From NCBI RefSeq assembly GCF_900107255.1, contig NZ_FNPH01000001.1:1-64000 (forward strand): a DNA stretch of 64,000 nucleotides. The letters are read 5' to 3'. The notes beneath the pieces were generated by a model, which did not search any database, was not told the origin of the DNA, and saw only the letters and a program-made list of their open reading frames with translations. Source of the stretch: Micromonospora pattaloongensis. GTDB lineage: Bacteria > Actinomycetota > Actinomycetes > Mycobacteriales > Micromonosporaceae. Both the position numbers and the translations under genes were made by a program. Position 1 is the stretch's first letter; each line of letters begins with the position of its first letter. Of the stretch, positions 25,290 through 33,424 are shown piece after piece.

Positions 25290-26578
25290 GCCATCGCCTC
25301 CGGCACGTAGGTCAGGGTCGCCCGATCGATCGGGCGCAGCAGCTCGGCGGCGAGCCCGCTGGCCCGCTCCGCGGTGACGGAGAGCCAGCCGGGCAGCCGC
25401 TCGGCGGCCCGCGCCGGATCGCCGAACTGCACGGCGTAGCGACCCAGGGTGTCCGCCCGCCCCTCGAAGGTGGCGAGCTGCCGCCACCAGCTCGTGGTCA
25501 GCAGGGCCCGGGCCCGGTCGAGCTCGGCCTCGGTCACCCCGCCGGACGCGAGCTCGTCGACCACCTCGACCAGCCCCGCCTCGAGCTGCTCGGCGGTGAC
25601 GCCGGGCCGGGCGGTCGCGGTCACGATCAGCGGCGCCGGGCCGTGCGCGAGGTCGACGCCGTACGCCCCGATGTTGTCCGGTTGCGCCAGCCGCGCCCCG
25701 TCGGCGAGCCGCTGGTAGAGCCGGCTGCCCCGGCCGCTGCCCAGTACCACGGCGAGCACCGTGAGCGCGTCGTACTCGGCGGTGCCGAACGGATAGGTCC
25801 GGTGGGCGAGGTAGACACGGGGCGCCGGGACGTCGGCGGCCACCCGGTCACGCGCCGGCCCCCCGGCGATCACCACCTGCCGCCCCTCCGGTGCGGCCGG
25901 GATGTCCGGGCGCGGCGCCAGCCCGCCGAAGAACTTCTCGGCCAGGCCGAACACCTCGGCCGGGTCGGCGTCGCCGACCACGGTCAGCACCGCGTTGTTC
26001 GGCGCGTAGTAGGTCTCGTGGAAGTTCTTGAAGGTCGCCAGGTCGGCGGCGTTGAGGTCCTCCATCGAGCCGATCGTGGCGTGGTGATACGGGTGCCCCG
26101 GCGGGTAGAGCATGGGGAGCAGGCGCAGCCAGGCGTCGCCGTACGGCACGTTCTCGTACCGCTGCCGGCGCTCGTTCTTGACCACCTCGCGCTGGTTATC
26201 CAGCGTCTCCTGGCTCAGCGCCGGGACGAGGCCGCCCATCCGGTCGGCCTCCAGCCACAACGCCAACGCCAGGTGCTCAGCCGGCACGGTCTCGAAGTAG
26301 TTGGTGCGGTCGGGGTTGGTCGTCGCGTTGAGCGAGCCCCCGGCCCCTTGGATGAGCTGCATGTGCTCGGACTTCGCGACGTGCACCGAGCCCTCGAACA
26401 TCAGGTGCTCGAAGAGGTGGGCGAAGCCGGTGCAGCCGTGCGGCTCGTGCCGGGAGCCGACGTCGTACCAGAGGTTGACGGCGACGACGGGCGCGCTGCG
26501 GTCCTGGCTGACGGTCACCCGCAGTCCGTTGTCCAGGCGCGTCGTCTCGATCGGCCAGGGATACCCGTTCGGCGGCAT
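25286..26578 (-). CDS. M16 family zinc peptidase, 430 aa
   Basis: Active partner of the M16 pair. The inverted zinc motif HLFEH lies at residues 54-58 inside GFAHLFEHLMFEG, with the distal Glu about 75 residues on in a helix near QREVVKNERRQRYENVPYG. M16B enzymes degrade or process peptides, for example targeting peptides or cofactor precursors; the substrate here is unknown. No signal peptide is seen, so the complex is cytosolic. The ATG at 26578 begins MPPNGYPWPIETTRLDNGL, matching family N-termini. Confidence 0.9.
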   Translation of the reverse strand: MPPNGYPWPIETTRLDNGLRVTVSQDRSAPVVAVNLWYDVGSRHEPHGCTGFAHLFEHLMFEGSVHVAKSEHMQLIQGAGGSLNATTNPDRTNYFETVPAEHLALALWLEADRMGGLVPALSQETLDNQREVVKNERRQRYENVPYGDAWLRLLPMLYPPGHPYHHATIGSMEDLNAADLATFKNFHETYYAPNNAVLTVVGDADPAEVFGLAEKFFGGLAPRPDIPAAPEGRQVVIAGGPARDRVAADVPAPRVYLAHRTYPFGTAEYDALTVLAVVLGSGRGSRLYQRLADGARLAQPDNIGAYGVDLAHGPAPLIVTATARPGVTAEQLEAGLVEVVDELASGGVTEAELDRARALLTTSWWRQLATFEGRADTLGRYAVQFGDPARAAERLPGWLSVTAERASGLAAELLRPIDRATLTYVPEAMA

Positions 26579-26640
26579 GTCGCCGACGTTATCGGATCGG
26601 GTGACCGTCCGCCCCGACAGCCACGCAGGGGGTACGGCGG

Positions 26641-26859
26641 TCAGTCCGGTGGCTCCGGCGGCGCCGCCGCCTCCGTCGAGGTGCGGCGCTCCAGGAACGA
26701 GTCCGGCGCGGCGTGCTGGTCGGCCTCGCGCCGGTCGGACTCGGCGAGGATCGCCGCCGCCTGCGCCTGTGGGTCATCGCTGCCGGCGGCCCGCTCCTCG
26801 GGGAGCAGATGCTCGGCCCGCGACTCGATCCGTTCCTGATCATCGATCGGTGCGCTCAT
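26641..26859 (-). CDS. small hydrophilic protein, 72 aa
   Basis: A GAGGGG Shine-Dalgarno sequence precedes the ATG at 26859. The product is acidic and rich in Glu, Ala, Asp and Gln, beginning MSAPIDDQERIESRAEHLLP, with no hydrophobic segment and probably disordered. Short Glu/Ala-rich proteins of this kind are common in Micromonosporaceae and unassigned. A frame extension to 26916 would lack a good ribosome site. It is upstream of the M16 operon on the same strand but separated by 62 nt. Confidence 0.55.
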   Translation of the reverse strand: MSAPIDDQERIESRAEHLLPEERAAGSDDPQAQAAAILAESDRREADQHAAPDSFLERRTSTEAAAPPEPPD

Positions 26860-26944
26860 GGTCACCCCTCTTACCCCGTCCCACCAATCGGTAGTCCTCG
26901 TCGCCGGGCGACCCACCGCCGTCGCGTCGGGTAACGTTGGCCGC

Positions 26945-27004
26945 GTGACGCGGTGCTATCGATGGTTTGAGCAGCCGGCCCTGGTGCCGGTGACTCGGCC
27001 ATGA
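26945..27004 (+). CDS. aromatic amino acid attenuator leader peptide, 19 aa
   Basis: GTG-initiated peptide MTRCYRWFEQPALVPVTRP with Tyr, Trp and Phe codons packed at positions 5, 7 and 8. It lies 126 nt upstream of the DAHP synthase start and is followed at once by a long hairpin and an intrinsic terminator. This is the layout of a classical ribosome-mediated transcription attenuator sensing aromatic aminoacyl-tRNAs. A -10-like TAACGT at 26932-26937 would start transcription close to the GTG, so the leader peptide may be translated from a leaderless end. Confidence 0.82.
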   Translation: MTRCYRWFEQPALVPVTRP

Positions 27005-27030
27005 CCTGACGTCACCACACCAGAGCCGGC
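26974..27030 (+). promoter_or_regulatory. attenuator control hairpin of the DAHP synthase leader
   Basis: Three short stems stack in one hairpin: GCCGGC (26974-26979) with 27025-27030, CTGGTG (26981-26986) with CACCAG (27018-27023), and GGTGAC (26989-26994) with GTCACC (27011-27016). The left half lies inside the leader peptide, downstream of its Tyr/Trp/Phe codons, so a ribosome stalled there would disrupt the base of this hairpin. CCCTG (26979-26983) could alternatively pair with CAGGG (27036-27040) in the terminator, giving an antiterminator. Confidence 0.65.
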
Positions 27031-27060
27031 AAGGGCAGGGACGCCGTCCCTGCCCTTTCG
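27031..27060 (+). terminator. intrinsic terminator of the aromatic attenuator
   Basis: AAGGGCAGGGAC (27031-27042) pairs perfectly with GTCCCTGCCCTT (27046-27057) around GCC, a 12-bp stem ending in a short T run. It abuts the control hairpin and lies 70 nt before the DAHP synthase start. Confidence 0.85.
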
Positions 27061-27129
27061 CATGCGACACGCAGCCGGCTCGATCCCGGGACGCCGGCCC
27101 CGGGGGAACGCCGGCGGAAGGAGCCTGCA

Positions 27130-28224
<1,095 letters not shown>

Positions 28225-28242
28225 GGCGGCGGCGCGCGCCGT

Positions 28243-28266
28243 GGGCGGAGCAACGGCGCTCCGCCC
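28243..28266 (+). terminator. terminator hairpin after aroF
   Basis: GGGCGGAGC (28243-28251) pairs with GCTCCGCCC (28258-28266) around AACGGC, 19 nt after the aroF stop. Imperfect copies of the same GC-rich words follow up to about 28320. Confidence 0.6.
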
Positions 28267-28363
28267 GGCCACCGGGCCGGGCAACGGCCGGGCAACGACG
28301 CTCTGCCCGGCCGCCGGGCGGCGAGGCCCCGGCCGTCCCCACCCGAGCGGCCCGGCGATGGCG

Positions 28364-28648
28364 TCAGCGCGTCACGCGGCGCGGCTCGGGACGGTTGGCG
28401 CTGATCCGCGCGGCCAGGGCGACGAAGAGCGCCGCCAGCGCCACCTGGATCAGATGCCGGATCCAGTCCACCCCGCGGGTCGCGCCCACACCGAGCCACA
28501 TGGCGAGGACGCCACCGATGAGCGCCGCTGCGATACCGACGCCGATCGTCGCCCAGACCGAGATGTTCTGCCGGCCGGGCAGGACCAGGCGCCCCAGGGC
28601 TCCGATGATCGCACCGGCGACGATCGCCCAGATGATTGTTCCGATCAT
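28364..28648 (-). CDS. GlsB/YeaQ/YmgE family stress-response membrane protein, 94 aa
   Basis: Three hydrophobic helices with Gly-zipper character: IIWAIVAGAIIGALGRLVLPG (residues about 5-25), WATIGVGIAAALIGGVLAMW, and a third helix near 64-82. The GRLVLPG loop after helix 1 is the family hallmark. Such proteins are small inner-membrane stress proteins of unknown mechanism. Compared with the usual 82-88 residues, this one has a slightly extended basic C-terminus. Confidence 0.85.
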   Translation of the reverse strand: MIGTIIWAIVAGAIIGALGRLVLPGRQNISVWATIGVGIAAALIGGVLAMWLGVGATRGVDWIRHLIQVALAALFVALAARISANRPEPRRVTR

Positions 28649-28789
28649 TGTTCCCCCTCCTGGTCACCGCCGCGGCACGGCGGCGACTGATGCAGGAGCC
28701 GACGAAGGTGTCGTCGTCCACGGATCTTCCCAGCGTAGGCCGACCACCCCTCCACCCGCGCCGGAACGCCCCAGCCCACCCCACCCTCG

Positions 28790-28848
28790 GTTGATCAAGG
28801 GACGGGCAGCGGGGGGGCGCCGCGCGGGCAGCCGACGCCTTGATCAAC
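28790..28848. repeat. TGATCA-type intergenic palindrome
   Basis: GTTGATCAAGG (28790-28800) pairs perfectly with CCTTGATCAAC (28838-28848) across a GC-rich 37-nt loop. It sits between the YeaQ-type gene promoter and the 3' end of the MEDS/HATPase gene, so it may terminate the latter. It is one of a family of similar elements in the window. Confidence 0.8.
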
Positions 28849-28871
28849 GCAACGGGGGTCAGAAGTGGGGG

Positions 28872-29804
28872 TCAGATCAGCATGTGGAGGCGGGTCGTGA
28901 TGGCGTCCGGCTGGACGTAGGTCTGCACCAGGTCGCAGAGGCGGTTGGCGAGCAGCAGGCCGCGGCCGCGCGCGCTGTCCGGCGGCGGGAGCAGCCGCCC
29001 GGCCATCCAGTCCGTCAGCTCGCCCGGGCCGCGCACCTCGCACAGCACCCGCAGCCCCTCCTGCCACACCCGCACCGCGCCGAAGCCGTCGGCGTGGGTG
29101 ACCGCGTTGGTGGCGATCTCGTTGACCGCCAGCTGCAGGTCGACGACGCGCCGCGGGGCGAGCCCGGCGCGGCGGGCGCGGTCGCCGACGAGGTCACGGA
29201 CGCCGGCGAGGCCGAGGCGGTCGAAGGTCAGCTCGGCGGCCGGCGCCGTCGGCTCGGGCAGCGGCAGATTGAGCAGCGCGACCAGGGCGTACGGGTCGGC
29301 GTAGCCGGGGTGGCGACGGCGTTCGCCGTCCTCGACGAGCACGGGGTGGGTGCGACCCGTGTAGAGCAGCACCCCGGCGTCGAGCGCGTTGGCGTCGTAC
29401 GGGCAGAGCACGGCGGCGGGTGCGTCCGCGAGCGCGACGTTGATCAGCGCCTCGTGCTGGACGCAGAGCGGGATCTCCTCGGGGGCGCGGCCGGGCCAGA
29501 TGGGTTCGCCGATGATCCGGACGGGCCGGCCGCGGAACTCGTCGACGAAGCCCCGCAGCACCCACGGGATGATCCGGTTCGGGTTACGACCGGCCTTCGC
29601 CATGTCCAGGAACCGCACCTGGCCGGCGTCGCCGCCGAGCTCGTCGCTGATCAGCTCGACGTGCGGTTGGGGGACGGCGACCAGGACCGGTTCGCCGGCG
29701 TCGAGGCCGTCCCGCACGAACGGCACGGTGCCGGCGAGGTAATCGGCGCAGCCGCGGTAGAGGAGCCCTTCGTGAACGAACGTTTCCGTCGTGCGCGGGG
29801 TCAT
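28872..29804 (-). CDS. MEDS domain anti-sigma factor/ATPase protein, 310 aa
   Basis: The N-terminal MEDS (DcmR-type sensory) domain, about residues 8-165, begins HEGLLYRGCADYLAGTVPF. The C-terminal HATPase_c domain of anti-sigma (RsbW/SpoIIAB) type has an N box LQLAVNEIATNAVTH and a G box SARGRGLLLANRLCD. The product probably senses a small molecule and binds an antisigma partner or sigma factor in the cytosol. The ATG overlaps the stop of the upstream STAS gene (ATGA), so the two form a partner-switching module. No sigma gene is adjacent; the group 2 sigma factor is 8.5 kb away. Confidence 0.85.
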   Translation of the reverse strand: MTPRTTETFVHEGLLYRGCADYLAGTVPFVRDGLDAGEPVLVAVPQPHVELISDELGGDAGQVRFLDMAKAGRNPNRIIPWVLRGFVDEFRGRPVRIIGEPIWPGRAPEEIPLCVQHEALINVALADAPAAVLCPYDANALDAGVLLYTGRTHPVLVEDGERRRHPGYADPYALVALLNLPLPEPTAPAAELTFDRLGLAGVRDLVGDRARRAGLAPRRVVDLQLAVNEIATNAVTHADGFGAVRVWQEGLRVLCEVRGPGELTDWMAGRLLPPPDSARGRGLLLANRLCDLVQTYVQPDAITTRLHMLI

Positions 29805-30166
29805 GGCGGGTCCACTTCGATGGTGGCCGGTTGCCCCCACAACATATCGATGATGCGCCGCAGCTCGTACGGTGGGTCGTGCAGGATCATCCGGCAGCCC
29901 TGCCGGAGCCGGCTGGCCCAGAGCACGAGGGAGGTCGCCCCTCCGACGTCGATGAAGGTGAGTTCGGCCAGGTCGAGGTGCACGTCGCCGGCGTCCACGC
30001 AGAGGGTTTCGAGCGCGGCGTCCAGGATGTGCCGGGTGGCGCAGTCCACCTCTCCGACCAGGCGCAGGCCGGGCCGTCCGGTAGCGGACAGGATGGCGAA
30101 CTCGGCGGCCCGCCGGGGAAGTTCGAGGACCGGTGTATCGGGGGTCTCGCCGTGCCGTTGCAGCAC
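29801..30166 (-). CDS. STAS domain anti-anti-sigma-like protein, 121 aa
   Basis: Compact STAS fold with LRLVGEVDCATRHILDAAL at the start of the domain. The region around the usual phosphorylation site reads LTFIDVGGATSLV: the Asp is kept but the phosphorylatable Ser of canonical DSSG is Gly (residue 75). It should therefore not be switched by Ser phosphorylation. The GTG at 30166 has GGAGGT eight nucleotides upstream, and the stop overlaps the MEDS/HATPase start. It is presumably the antagonist or scaffold partner of that protein. Confidence 0.85.
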   Translation of the reverse strand: MLQRHGETPDTPVLELPRRAAEFAILSATGRPGLRLVGEVDCATRHILDAALETLCVDAGDVHLDLAELTFIDVGGATSLVLWASRLRQGCRMILHDPPYELRRIIDMLWGQPATIEVDPP

Positions 30167-30297
30167 GTCCCGGCACCTCCGATCACCGTGAGCGACGCCG
30201 TGATTCCGCACCGACCCTAGTGCCCACGTCCGTCGAGTCCCATCACCCACATGGGGCACAACGGGTAGGGACACGAACACGAAACGGGTTCGTGAAC

Positions 30298-30468
30298 GAA
30301 AAAGCGCCGCCCACGGTCGAGACCGTGGGCGGCGCGGGTGCCGGTGTGTAGGTCGCCTCGCGGCGAGTGGCGCGACGCGGCTCCAGCCGAACGGTATTCC
30401 GCGAAGGCAAATGGGATGAGGCCCGGGGACACTGAACACACCGACAGTGAGCACAACCAGCACCGGGG
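30298..30468 (-). ncRNA. candidate small RNA, copy 1 of a duplicated 171-nt unit
   Basis: This segment and 30520-30690 are the same 171 nt with one visible difference. On the minus strand the unit ends in a perfect 15-bp hairpin (30304-30318 with 30321-30335, GA loop) followed by five T residues (A tract at 30299-30303), a textbook intrinsic terminator. A TTGTGC near the 5' end of the unit could be a -35 element; the -10 is weak. Near-identity at all codon positions argues for RNA- or DNA-level function. The strand is set by the terminator; expression is inferred. Confidence 0.5.
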
Positions 30469-30519
30469 GCCGGATGTTCCGGGCGGCGTGTCGCGCCCGT
30501 CACTGGGCGGGAAGCGCAA

Positions 30520-30690
30520 GAAAAAGCGCCGCCCACGGTCGAGACCGTGGGCGGCGCGGGCGCCGGTGTGTAGGTCGCCTCGCGGCGAGTGGCGCGACGC
30601 GGCTCCAGCCGAACGGTATTCCGCGAAGGCAAATGGGATGAGGCCCGGGGACACTGAACACACCGACAGTGAGCACAACCAGCACCGGGG
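30520..30690 (-). ncRNA. candidate small RNA, copy 2 of a duplicated 171-nt unit
   Basis: Same unit as at 30298-30468, offset by 222 nt. The terminator stem is 30526-30540 with 30543-30557, and the A tract (T run on the minus strand) is 30521-30525. Flanking sequences differ between the copies, so the boundaries of identity define the unit. Together with the spacers these copies account for the 603-nt stretch without a recognised gene from 30167 to 30769; the remaining sequence there shows nothing else. Confidence 0.5.
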
Positions 30691-30769
30691 CGGGGATCTT
30701 CCGCGCCGGCCGGTGACCCACGTCACCGCCGCCGGGTTTGGTTTCTCCGGGCCCGGGTAGCTGACGGGC

Positions 30770-30979
30770 GTGACCGACGAAGCGCCCAGCCATGAGCTGA
30801 ACACCCTCCTCAACGGTGTCTACGTCGGCCGGGACCGGGTGACGCAGGCGGACATTCACCGCGCGGCCGTCGCCGCCGACCTGCCGGCCGATCTGATGAC
30901 CCGCATCGGAGCCATGCCCGAGGGCGAGTACGCCCTGGACGAGGCCGCCGAGGTCCTGGACCGGGGGCAGGCGACGTGA
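30770..30979 (+). CDS. DUF2795-like small protein, 69 aa
   Basis: Helical protein with VTQADIHRAAVAADLPADLM and RIGAMPEGEYALDEAAEVLD, resembling DUF2795 (a fold of small actinobacterial proteins in which a helix pair is followed by LPxxxYxxxxEV). Starts with GTG and ends within GTGA, overlapping the next start. Function unknown; cytosolic. Confidence 0.7.
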   Translation: MTDEAPSHELNTLLNGVYVGRDRVTQADIHRAAVAADLPADLMTRIGAMPEGEYALDEAAEVLDRGQAT

Positions 30980-31188
30980 CCGACCGGGGAAGCCCCGACC
31001 GGGAGAGGCCGCTGCCGGCGCTCGGCCAGCCCGACGAGGAACCGGAGCCGGAGACCGAGAACGACTTCGCGGGCGAACACGACGACACCGCGGTCGATGA
31101 GGACATCCTTGTCGGCACCGACGACCGGGAGCCCGAGTCCCCCCGTGGTTGGGCCGGGCTCGAACGCCCCGAGGTCACCGCGGACTGA
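30976..31188 (+). CDS. acidic hypothetical protein, 70 aa
   Basis: The GTG start overlaps the stop of the DUF2795-like gene. The product is highly acidic and Pro/Glu/Asp-rich, with no hydrophobic segment, so it is probably disordered. Translational coupling is the main evidence that it is real. Function unknown; it may accompany the DUF2795-like protein. Confidence 0.55.
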   Translation: MTDRGSPDRERPLPALGQPDEEPEPETENDFAGEHDDTAVDEDILVGTDDREPESPRGWAGLERPEVTAD

Positions 31189-31248
31189 GCCGGCTGCCCG
31201 ACCCCGCTCCCGCGACGTCGGGCAGCCGGTCTGTACGCACCAGTCGCT

Positions 31249-31776
31249 CTACCGCTTCGGCGGGGCGGAGGCGACCCGTTGCGCCGTCGCGTACGCCATC
31301 TGCAGGAAGTCGGAGGCGGCGACCGCGGTCAGCGCGGTGGCCGCGAGCCGGGTCAGCCGCGGCGCCAGCACGAGTCCCCCGGTGAAGCCGGTGGCGACCC
31401 AGACCGCCAGACAGAACGGGCAGCTGAGCAACTCGCCGACGGCGTGCCGCGTGCTGCTGCCCTCGTCGCGTACCTGTTCCATCACCTCGCCGCTGCCACT
31501 CGGCTTCTCGTACTCGGTGAAGGGTGCCCGCAGCGGGCTGGTGATGGCGTCCTTGGTGAGCAGGCGGCTCAGTTTGTGCGTGGCGATGGAGATCAGGACG
31601 ACGTCGCTGGCGCTCGGCCGCTCCGGCACGGGTCGGCCGGTGGCTCTGACCAGCGCGGCGAGGCCGCCGGCGACGCCCGCGTAGACCCCCATCGCCGCTA
31701 CGTAGCCGCCGAGCGGGCGGTTCTCGTGCGGCGCGTACGCCTTCCGCAGCCGCGTCAGCCGCTCCGTGACGCTCAT
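31249..31776 (-). CDS. DUF1360 family membrane protein, 175 aa
   Basis: Hydrophobic N-terminal helix ([20 protein letters not shown]), a central conserved part with [21 protein letters not shown], and the DUF1360 signature [18 protein letters not shown] ending in a further helix. The Cys pair in SCPFC is conserved in the family and may be redox-active or metal-binding. Homologues are found in spore-forming and actinobacterial species, including Bacillus YkuS/YwkD-like neighbourhoods. Function unknown. Confidence 0.82.
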   Translation of the reverse strand: MSVTERLTRLRKAYAPHENRPLGGYVAAMGVYAGVAGGLAALVRATGRPVPERPSASDVVLISIATHKLSRLLTKDAITSPLRAPFTEYEKPSGSGEVMEQVRDEGSSTRHAVGELLSCPFCLAVWVATGFTGGLVLAPRLTRLAATALTAVAASDFLQMAYATAQRVASAPPKR

Positions 31777-31864
31777 GCGGCCGCTCCCCGCCGGTCCTTC
31801 TCCTCGGTCATCTCGTTTCCTCTCCTCTGCGCGACGCCGGTCCGCGACGCCGGTCCGCGACGCC

Positions 31865-32200
31865 TCAGCCGGCGGTGAGCCGGTCCCCCACCATCCGGGT
31901 GAGGTTCGCGACGGTCTCCTCCGCCAGCGCGGACAGCTGGTCGCGCGGGGCGTCCCCGGTCAGCTCCAGCCGCACGGTCGCGCCGCCGGCCTCGATGGTG
32001 TGCACCCGCAGCGCCAGCGACCAGCCCGACGATCCGGCGTCCCAGCGCACGGTCAGATCGTCCGCGTCCCGGCTCGGCCGGACCCCGCGGAGTTGTTCGG
32101 GCAGCCAGGCGGGCCGCAGGTCGGGGTCGGTCGCGGTGTCGAAGGCCACCTCCGGCGGGGCGGAGACGCCACGCTCGACGCGGGCGGTCTCAGTCGGCAT
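31865..32200 (-). CDS. SRPBCC family protein, 111 aa
   Basis: START/Bet v1-like (SRPBCC) small-ligand-binding fold: [24 protein letters not shown] opens the domain (quoted in two parts [10 protein letters not shown] and [13 protein letters not shown]), with alternating beta strands and a C-terminal helix [12 protein letters not shown]. It is shorter than the usual 140-150 residues, though the terminal helix is present. The start overlaps the upstream DUF6158-like gene by 11 nt. Ligand unknown; cytosolic. Confidence 0.75.
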   Translation of the reverse strand: MPTETARVERGVSAPPEVAFDTATDPDLRPAWLPEQLRGVRPSRDADDLTVRWDAGSSGWSLALRVHTIEAGGATVRLELTGDAPRDQLSALAEETVANLTRMVGDRLTAG

Positions 32201-32534
32201 CGCGCAGCCGATCCGGGTCGACCTCCCGGCCGGGGTAGCGGGTCAGGTACTCGGTCTCCAGCTCCGCGGTCCGGCGCAGGTGGGTGGCGAGCGCCGTGTC
32301 GGCGGCGTGCCGCAGCGTGTCCATCCGGGTGCGGTGCAGGCTGCCCATCTCGCGCAGCAGGTCCTCGTCGCTCAGCTCGGCGGGGTCGATGCCGAGGTCC
32401 TCATCGGGCTCGGCGATGCCGGTGTCCCGGACATGGTCACCGTCCCAACCCGCGCGTCTCGGCTCGGCGGTGGGCTCGAACGCGGTACCGGAGCTGGCCG
32501 GTGAGTAATCGCCGTAGCGGACTGAGTCGGTCAT
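32190..32534 (-). CDS. DUF6158-like hypothetical protein, 114 aa
   Basis: Conserved actinobacterial protein with [20 protein letters not shown] at about residues 47-66 and a helical C-terminus ending [16 protein letters not shown]. These features match proteins I recall as DUF6158. The ATG at 32534 is chosen because GGGAG precedes it; an upstream codon at 32552 is possible. It is translationally coupled to the SRPBCC gene. Function unknown. Confidence 0.7.
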   Translation of the reverse strand: MTDSVRYGDYSPASSGTAFEPTAEPRRAGWDGDHVRDTGIAEPDEDLGIDPAELSDEDLLREMGSLHRTRMDTLRHAADTALATHLRRTAELETEYLTRYPGREVDPDRLRDAD

Positions 32535-32671
32535 CGTCGCTCCCGGGTTCATCTCGTCTGGGCCGGTATGGCCTAGACGTTGCCCGAACGCGTTGTCACC
32601 AAACCCACTCCGCGCGGCGTACTACGACCGTCTGTCGGAGATCGCCGGGCGTCGCCGGTACGCTCGTGCGC

Positions 32672-33064
32672 ATGAAGCGGCTGTTGACCCCGGCGTGGAT
32701 CGTCCGCCACGTGGTCGCCGTCGTCCTCGTCGTGGCGTTCCTGCTGCTCGGCTGGTGGCAGATCAGCCGGGCGGCCGGAGGCAACACGCTGAGTTGGGCG
32801 TACGCGGTCGAGTGGCCGGTCTTCGCGGGGTTCGTCGTGTTCGTGTGGCTCCGGGAGTTGCGCCACACGCTGGCCGGGGAGCCGTCGCCGGCCGCGGAGC
32901 CCGACCCGCCGACGGAGGCCGGCTACCGTCGCCCGGTCCGGAGCAACCGTGTGCCGGCGCCGGTGCCCGACAACGGCGGCGACGCCGAGCTGACCGAGTA
33001 CAACCGCTACCTGGCGTGGCTGAACGAGAACCCGGGCGCCCGGCCCGGCGACTACCCCGGCTGA
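32672..33064 (+). CDS. conserved actinobacterial two-helix membrane protein, 130 aa
   Basis: Short basic N-terminus, a helix at about 12-28 ([18 protein letters not shown]), a connecting [16 protein letters not shown] segment and a second helix, then a cytosolic tail ending [20 protein letters not shown]. This tail motif is highly conserved in an actinobacterial membrane-protein family of unknown role. It is followed after 27 nt by a DUF3817 gene, an arrangement widespread in the phylum. No strong Shine-Dalgarno sequence is seen before the ATG. Confidence 0.75.
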   Translation: MKRLLTPAWIVRHVVAVVLVVAFLLLGWWQISRAAGGNTLSWAYAVEWPVFAGFVVFVWLRELRHTLAGEPSPAAEPDPPTEAGYRRPVRSNRVPAPVPDNGGDAELTEYNRYLAWLNENPGARPGDYPG

Positions 33065-33091
33065 TCGCCGGCAGGAAGGAACGGAACCGAC

Positions 33092-33424
33092 GTGGGCGCT
33101 GCCCTGACCCGATACCGCCTGATCGCCTACATCGTCGGCGTCGTGCTGATCGCGCTCGTGGTGATCGGGATGCCGCTGAAGTATCTGTTCGATCAGCCGG
33201 TGGTCGTCGAGACCATCGGCCCGGCGCACGGCTTCCTCTACATGGTCTACCTGGTCGCGGCGTTCGACCTCGCCCGGCGGGGCAACTGGTCGCTCAAGCG
33301 GATGGCGCTCGTGATGCTCGCCGGCACCGTTCCGTTCGTGTCGTTCTACGCCGAGCGGGTCGTGACGCGGTGGGCGCGCCCGAGCACCCCGGCCGAGCCG
33401 GAGAAGGTGCCGGTCACACGCTGA
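33092..33424 (+). CDS. DUF3817 family membrane protein, 110 aa
   Basis: Three hydrophobic helices (about 10-28, 43-61, 70-88) with the family landmarks RYRLIAYIVGVVL and GPAHGFLYMVYLVAAFDLAR (quoted as GPAHGFLYMVYLVAAFDL). A GGAAGGAAC-type ribosome site precedes the start. It probably acts with the preceding two-helix membrane protein. Its 3' end overlaps the convergent strictosidine synthase-like gene by 11 nt. Biochemical role unknown. Confidence 0.82.
   Translation: MGAALTRYRLIAYIVGVVLIALVVIGMPLKYLFDQPVVVETIGPAHGFLYMVYLVAAFDLARRGNWSLKRMALVMLAGTVPFVSFYAERVVTRWARPSTPAEPEKVPVTR

Noticed and set aside
28240-28340. CRISPR-like or GC-rich direct repeats after aroF
   Set aside because: The words GGCAACGGCCGGGC and relatives are irregular, without constant spacers; part of them form an ordinary terminator stem.
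30217-30813. Minus-strand open frames encoding a repeated CWLCSLSVCSVSPG-type peptide
   Set aside because: All three frames through the 171-nt units are open because of GC content, and identity is equal at all codon positions, so a protein is less likely than a structured RNA.
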